This document shows positions 14,739 to 18,172 of a stretch of 18,172 nucleotides of DNA, in pieces. A program made the translations under genes and the position numbers. This DNA is from CAMLHP01 sp035712285. GTDB taxonomy: Bacteria > Gemmatimonadota > Gemmatimonadetes > Gemmatimonadales > GWC2-71-9. The DNA lies in NCBI GenBank assembly GCA_035712285.1, contig DASTBA010000148.1, positions 1-18,172 of the forward strand, written 5' to 3'. Each line of letters starts with the position of its first letter. The first letter of the stretch is position 1. The notes under the pieces were generated by a model. The model was not told where the DNA came from and did no database searches. It saw only the letters and a program-made list of their open reading frames with translations.

Positions 14739-15575
14739 CTAGAACCTGAGCCCCTTCAGATACCGATAACTCGCCGTGATGCTGGCGATCGGATCGGGCG
14801 GCTCGTCGTGCTCCACGAAGTAATGCCGGATGCCGGCTTCCTTCCGCTTCGCGAAGATGCGGGCCCAGTCGATCCGCCCCTTCCCCACATCCACCATCGC
14901 CTGGCCCGCGGCCATGTCCTTCACGTGCACCATGGGGAAGCGGCCGGGGTACTTCTGGAAATACGCCAGCGGGTCCTGGCCGCCCTTGGTGATCCAGTAC
15001 AGGTCCATCTCGAAATTCACGTAGCGCGGATCGGTCCCGGCCAGCAGCACATCGTAGGGAAGCCGCCCGTCAACCGGCGTGAACTCGAAGTCATGGTTGT
15101 GATAGGCGAACCGGATACGCCGGTCCCAGGCCTCGTCGCCGGCCTTGTTGAAGGTGTCCATGGTGCGGCCGAGGGCCGCCAGCGAGTTCCGGTCCCTCTG
15201 GTCCAGCCACGCGACCACCAGGTACTCGTGCCCCAGCGCTTCGGCGGCATCGAGCGTGCGCGCCCAGTCCGTCTGGAGCGATTCGAGCGGGATGTGTGCC
15301 GACGGCGCCCGGAGCCCCAGATGATCCAGCAGCTTCCGGACCTGCGCCGGGGTGCGGTCGAAGTACCCGGCGAATTCCACTTCCTTGTAGCCGATCTTCG
15401 CGACCTGCTCCAGCGTACCCTCGAAGTCCTTCGCGAGCAGCGAGCGTACCGTGTAGAGCTGCAGGCCGATCCGGCCGATGCGAGCGCCGGTGAGTTCGAG
15501 CAGTGGCGGCGGCAGCGCCAGCGCCAGCGCGCCGGCCCCGGCCGCGCCGAGGAAACGGCGGCGGTCAAAGTTCAT
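14739..15575 (-). CDS. Sugar phosphate isomerase/epimerase-like TIM-barrel protein with Tat signal
   Basis: Protein of 278 residues from ATG 15575, overlapping the end of the GMC gene by 11 bp; the frame upstream of this ATG is only a shadow of the GMC gene. DRRRFLGAAG (4-13) is a twin-arginine motif followed by an Ala/Leu-rich core and a Pro-Pro-Pro stretch, so it is exported folded. The xylose-isomerase-like TIM barrel starts at IGLQLYTVR (36-44). Likely metal-site residues are in YKEVEFAG (63-70), Glu164 in YHNHDFEF, Asp191 in FEMDLYW, His217 in VHVKD and Glu255 in VEHDE. Related secreted proteins are annotated sugar phosphate isomerase/epimerase, but phosphorylated sugars are not expected outside the cytoplasm. 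A lyase, hydratase or isomerase acting on the oxidised product of the adjacent GMC enzyme is more plausible. This is an inference from context. Confidence 0.88.
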   Translation of the reverse strand: MNFDRRRFLGAAGAGALALALPPPLLELTGARIGRIGLQLYTVRSLLAKDFEGTLEQVAKIGYKEVEFAGYFDRTPAQVRKLLDHLGLRAPSAHIPLESLQTDWARTLDAAEALGHEYLVVAWLDQRDRNSLAALGRTMDTFNKAGDEAWDRRIRFAYHNHDFEFTPVDGRLPYDVLLAGTDPRYVNFEMDLYWITKGGQDPLAYFQKYPGRFPMVHVKDMAAGQAMVDVGKGRIDWARIFAKRKEAGIRHYFVEHDEPPDPIASITASYRYLKGLRF

Positions 15576-17250
15576 GACGATTGAGCAGGTCCACGGCGTG
15601 GTCCACGGCTCGTGCCGTGAGCGCCATGTAGGTGATGGAGGGGTTCTGGTTGCCCGAGGACGCCATGCAGGCACCGTCGGTGACGAAGAGGTTGGGGACG
15701 TCCCAGGCCTGGTTCCACTTGTTGAGCACGCTGGTCTTCGCGTCCTTCCCCATCCGGGCGGTGCCCATCTCGTGGATGGTGCGGCCGGGAGGAGCGTGGT
15801 CATTGAAGGTGGAGATGTTCTTCGCGCCGCTCGCCTCCAGCATCTCGGCAGCACTCACCTGCATGTCCTCCAGCAGGGCAAGTTCGTTGGGCCCCCACGT
15901 CATGTTCACGTGCACCGCGGGAATGCCCCACTTGTCCTTCACCTGCGGATCCAGCGTCATGTAGTTGCCCGCCTGGGGAAGGCATTCGCCGAAGCCGTAG
16001 AAGCTCATTCCCCAGCCGCCCTGCTGGAACAGCGACTGCTTGAAGTCGGCGCCGAAGCCGGGCATCCCCGAGCCGCGGCCCCACCCCGAGCGGCCGGCCC
16101 CACCCTGGTATGCATAGCCCCGGACGAACTTGCTGCTCTTCTCGGTGGCATTCTTGAAGCGCGGCACGTAGATCCCGTTGGGCCGGTTGCCGAAGGTGGT
16201 CCGGTCGAGGAAGCCGTCCACGTCCCCCCGGGCACCACCGCCCATACAGTGGTCCATCAGGTTCTTCCCGACCTGCCCGCTGGAATTGGCGAGCCCGTCG
16301 GGGAAGGCGTCGCTGGTGGAATGGAGCAGGAGCCGGGCGCTCTCCATGGTCGAGGCGCAGAGAAAGACCAGCTTCGCCTCCACCTCGAACGCATCCATCG
16401 TCTCCGCGTCAATCACCCGGACGCCGCGCACCCGGTGCGACGCCGGATCGTACAGCACCTGCTCCACCACGCTGTTGGGGCGGAGGGTGAGGTTCCCCGT
16501 CTTCCGCGCCGCCGGCAGCGTGCTGCCGATGCTCGAGAAGTAGGACGCGGTGATGCAGCCCCGCTCGCAAGGGCCGCAGTAGTGGCAGGCGGCCCGGCCG
16601 TTGTGGTTCTGCGTGAGGATGGCGCAGCGTCCGATGGTGAGGACCCGCTTCCGTCCCCACTTCGCCTGCAGCCTGTCCCGCACCATGGACTCCACGCAGT
16701 TGAGCGCCATGGGCGGGAGGAATTCGCCATCGGGCAGCTGCGACAGGTTCTCCCGGTTGCCGCTGATCCCGATGAATTTCTCCACGTACGAATACCAGGG
16801 CGCGATGTCCCTGTACCGGATGGGCCAGTCCACGCCGTGGCCGTCCCGGGCATTGGCCCCGAAGTCCAGGTCGCTCCAGCGATAGACCTGCCGGCCCCAC
16901 ATGATGGATCGCCCGCCCACATGGCGGCCGCGGAGCCATTCGAAGCGCTTGTCGGAATCGAAGGTGTAGGGGTTCTCGAGATCGTTCACGAAGAACTTCG
17001 AGCCCAGCTCGTCGCAGGCGTAGCAGCTCTTCTGGATCGGCTGCTCGGTCTCCAGCTTCTTCCGGTCACCCCAGCCCCGGAAGTGCATCTGCCAGGGCTG
17101 GACGTGCTCCACGTAGTCGGTGGCGGGATTGATGTCGCGCCCGGCCTCCAGGACGAGGGTCTTCAGCCCGTGCTCGCAGAGTTCCTTGGCCGCCCAGCCG
17201 CCGGTGATGCCGGAGCCGACGACGATCGCATCGTAACTGTCGCTGGTCAT
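15565..17250 (-). CDS. GMC family FAD-dependent oxidoreductase with Cys-cluster motif (copy 2)
   Basis: Protein of 561 residues from ATG 17250; a GTG seven codons upstream (17271) is possible but lies within heptamer repeats. YDAIVVGSGITGG (6-18) is the FAD-binding glycine motif, LVLEAG (32-37) ends the first fold unit, and VGGRSIMWG (111-119) is the second flavin motif. Cysteines 222, 225, 228 and 232 in CHYCGPCERGC repeat the CxxCxxCxxxC arrangement of copy 1. The catalytic candidates are His493 (HEMGTARMG) and Asn536 (NQNPSITYMALT). It lacks a signal peptide and follows a Tat-signal small subunit, as in FAD-dependent sugar dehydrogenases of the gluconate/glucoside-3-dehydrogenase type. The two copies are clearly diverged paralogues with mirrored gene order. 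Substrate probably a sugar or glycoside, not identifiable from the sequence. Confidence 0.92.
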   Translation of the reverse strand: MTSDSYDAIVVGSGITGGWAAKELCEHGLKTLVLEAGRDINPATDYVEHVQPWQMHFRGWGDRKKLETEQPIQKSCYACDELGSKFFVNDLENPYTFDSDKRFEWLRGRHVGGRSIMWGRQVYRWSDLDFGANARDGHGVDWPIRYRDIAPWYSYVEKFIGISGNRENLSQLPDGEFLPPMALNCVESMVRDRLQAKWGRKRVLTIGRCAILTQNHNGRAACHYCGPCERGCITASYFSSIGSTLPAARKTGNLTLRPNSVVEQVLYDPASHRVRGVRVIDAETMDAFEVEAKLVFLCASTMESARLLLHSTSDAFPDGLANSSGQVGKNLMDHCMGGGARGDVDGFLDRTTFGNRPNGIYVPRFKNATEKSSKFVRGYAYQGGAGRSGWGRGSGMPGFGADFKQSLFQQGGWGMSFYGFGECLPQAGNYMTLDPQVKDKWGIPAVHVNMTWGPNELALLEDMQVSAAEMLEASGAKNISTFNDHAPPGRTIHEMGTARMGKDAKTSVLNKWNQAWDVPNLFVTDGACMASSGNQNPSITYMALTARAVDHAVDLLNRHEL

Positions 17251-17277
17251 GAGTCTCGAGTCACGGGTCACGAGTCA
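17250..17277 (-). repeat. Four heptamers bridging a stop and a start codon
   Basis: On the minus strand the units are TGACTCG, TGACCCG, TGACTCG and AGACTCA. The first begins with the TGA stop of the small-subunit gene and the last base is the A of the GMC ATG. The array therefore forms the entire intergenic spacer, and no Shine-Dalgarno is present. Confidence 0.88.
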
Positions 17278-17814
17278 AACCGGTATGCACGCGTCCCACC
17301 TCCCCGGCCAGATCTTCACCTTGAGGACATCCTGCATGACCGGTTTCGACGTGAAATAGCCGTAGATCGTGAGCCCCTTGATGGTACGCCAGGTGGCGGC
17401 GGCGGAGGGCTGGGGGTGGTCCCTGGCGGTATCGAGCCGGGTGGCGAGGGTGGCCTGCGCGTCGGCAGCGAGTTCGGCGAAGGTTTTCGCACCTTGCGCC
17501 GACGCCTCCCCGTCAATGTAGCCCAGGCCGTAGAGAACGTTGTCCCGGTCGGCCGCGGGGTACCACTCGGTCAGCAGGAGGTCAATGAAATCCGTGACGC
17601 CCGCGTCCAGCGCCCCGGGGGTGTCGGTACGCGGGAGGATCAGGTCGGCGATCGCGGAGACTGTTGCCGATTGTGGCGGGGTGAGGGTCCGGAGCGCCCC
17701 GGTCCGTCCGTGGGCCGCCACGCCCAGCGCCCACAGCCGTTCCGACGACAGGCCGGCGAACACCGGGAACGTCGCCACCGCGCTCAGCGTGCGGAGCAGG
17801 TCTCGTCGCTGCAT
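17275..17814 (-). CDS. Gluconate 2-dehydrogenase subunit 3 family protein, Tat signal (GMC partner)
   Basis: Protein of 179 residues from ATG 17814, with GGAGG eight bases upstream. The N-terminus MQRRDLLRTLSAVATFPVFAG is a short twin-arginine signal peptide without a lipobox cysteine, unlike the paralogue at 11384-11977. LTPPQSATVSAIADLILPRTDTPGA followed by DAGVTDFIDLLL is the family hallmark, and the C-terminus GYFTSKPVMQD...WPGRWDACIPV is typical. Known members are the hitchhiker and chaperone-like small subunit of FAD-dependent sugar dehydrogenases and bring the signal-less GMC subunit into the periplasm. It probably pairs with the GMC protein encoded directly downstream, separated only by a heptamer array. 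First gene of the right-hand module. Confidence 0.88.
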   Translation of the reverse strand: MQRRDLLRTLSAVATFPVFAGLSSERLWALGVAAHGRTGALRTLTPPQSATVSAIADLILPRTDTPGALDAGVTDFIDLLLTEWYPAADRDNVLYGLGYIDGEASAQGAKTFAELAADAQATLATRLDTARDHPQPSAAATWRTIKGLTIYGYFTSKPVMQDVLKVKIWPGRWDACIPV

Positions 17815-17879
17815 GGGTCGGCCCTCCGGGCGGGGGATTACGTCCTCAAAGTGTCGTCATTCGGGCGGGAGCGCCAGAG

Positions 17880-17907
17880 TGGACTCGGGACGCGGGGCGC
17901 GGGGAGG
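17880..17907 (+). repeat. Degenerate heptamer repeat upstream of the small-subunit gene
   Basis: Four units TGGACTC, GGGACGC, GGGGCGC and GGGGAGG share a 7-bp period and G-rich sequence with the other heptamer arrays. It lies in the 127-bp gap between the phosphatase-family gene and the second module. Confidence 0.65.
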
Positions 17908-17918
17908 GTGCAACCTCC

Positions 17919-17947
17919 TCATCCTGAGCACAGCGAAGGATCTACTG
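17919..17947 (+). repeat. Half palindromic element TCATCCTGAG...GCGAAGGATC
   Basis: TCATCCTGAGCACAGCGAAGGATC resembles the left arm of the elements at 931-1004 and 14625-14704, with TCATCC instead of TGTCACC, but no right arm follows. Its end carries the CTA that is the minus-strand TAG stop of the phosphatase-family gene (17942-17944). Confidence 0.65.
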
Positions 17948-18172
17948 ACCATGCAGCTGCAACGCGGACCACGCGTCCTTCCGGAACGTCCGGAAATCCT
18001 TCCCCAGCAGCGCCGCGACCGTCGCGGCGACCTGGGCCTGGCGGATCTCCGGCACATTCTGCCGCTCGCCCAGGGCGGGAGTGTCGGGACCCATGACCGC
18101 GAGCCAGATGCTGCCCGCCCCCGGCACGTCGGAACCATGGTCCTTCCAGCCATCCGGGTCGCCGCCACGGCC
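17942..18172 (-). CDS. Alkaline phosphatase superfamily protein, C-terminal fragment
   Basis: Only the last 76 residues are in the window; the frame is open to the edge and the start lies beyond base 18172. The fragment runs from GRGGDPDGWKDHGSDVPGA through SIWLAVMGPDTPALGE to the end. GRG...W.DHG followed by PGA..IW.AV.GPDTP is familiar from the C-terminal metal-site region of alkaline-phosphatase/sulfatase/phosphopentomutase-superfamily hydrolases that are often exported. The DHG histidine probably lies near the zinc or metal site. It precedes the second sugar-oxidation module on the same strand with a 127-bp repeat-containing gap, so co-transcription is uncertain. The subfamily (phosphatase, phosphodiesterase or sulfatase) cannot be decided from this piece. 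Confidence 0.7.
   Translation of the reverse strand, partial: GRGGDPDGWKDHGSDVPGAGSIWLAVMGPDTPALGERQNVPEIRQAQVAATVAALLGKDFRTFRKDAWSALQLHGQ

Noticed and set aside
15478..18096. 872-codon open frame on the plus strand opposite the second GMC module
   Set aside because: Antisense shadow typical of high-GC coding DNA; the product is a Val/Ala/Gly/Pro/Arg/His-rich chain with no domain, while the minus strand encodes recognisable enzymes.

Overview
The window is high-GC bacterial DNA with tightly packed genes, many overlapping by 4 bp. The protein set resembles Gemmatimonadota or a neighbouring soil phylum: a choice-of-anchor B protein, Tat-exported Gfo/Idh/MocA and sugar-isomerase-like proteins, GMC/gluconate-2-dehydrogenase-subunit-3 pairs, and a NupG-like permease. 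The assignment is an inference from gene content, since no rRNA or marker gene is present. No tRNA, rRNA, CRISPR array or classical IS was seen. No stretch longer than 300 bases lacks a gene.

Layout. Plus strand, 1-4179: the 3' part of a nucleoside:H+ symporter-type MFS permease, a Tat-exported Gfo/Idh/MocA oxidoreductase, and a secreted DUF885 metallohydrolase whose start overlaps the oxidoreductase stop. From 4180 to 4777 lies a small GIY-YIG nuclease gene between inverted copies of a palindromic repeat. Minus strand, 10088 to 4778: three translationally coupled genes for exported beta-propeller proteins (FG-GAP plus choice-of-anchor B, a YVTN/YncE-like lipoprotein, and a ten-repeat FG-GAP/VCBS protein). 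Minus strand, 14582 to 10152: TIM-barrel sugar isomerase-like protein, GMC flavoenzyme, small hitchhiker subunit and cytoplasmic MocA oxidoreductase, each pair overlapping by 4 bp. Minus strand, 17814 to 14739: a second module with a small subunit, a GMC flavoenzyme and a second Tat-exported TIM-barrel protein. The right edge holds the C-terminus of an alkaline-phosphatase-superfamily protein.

How the genes may work together. Both flavoenzyme modules pair an FAD-dependent GMC dehydrogenase lacking its own signal peptide with a Tat-signal-bearing subunit that probably carries it across the membrane. Each GMC protein has a four-cysteine CHYCGxCxRGC cluster motif and a pyranose-oxidase-like His/Asn pair. 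Combined with TIM-barrel isomerase/lyase-like proteins, MocA oxidoreductases and a permease, this suggests a periplasmic oxidise-then-cleave route for sugars or glycosides, of the 3-keto-glycoside type. The substrate is not readable from the sequence, and no cytochrome c partner is in the window.

The second theme is repeats. Tandem repeats of 7, 8 and 9 bp and several palindromic elements sit at gene ends. In many cases they supply the stop codon, the start codon, a C-terminal tail, a signal-peptide n-region or an in-frame linker of the neighbouring protein.
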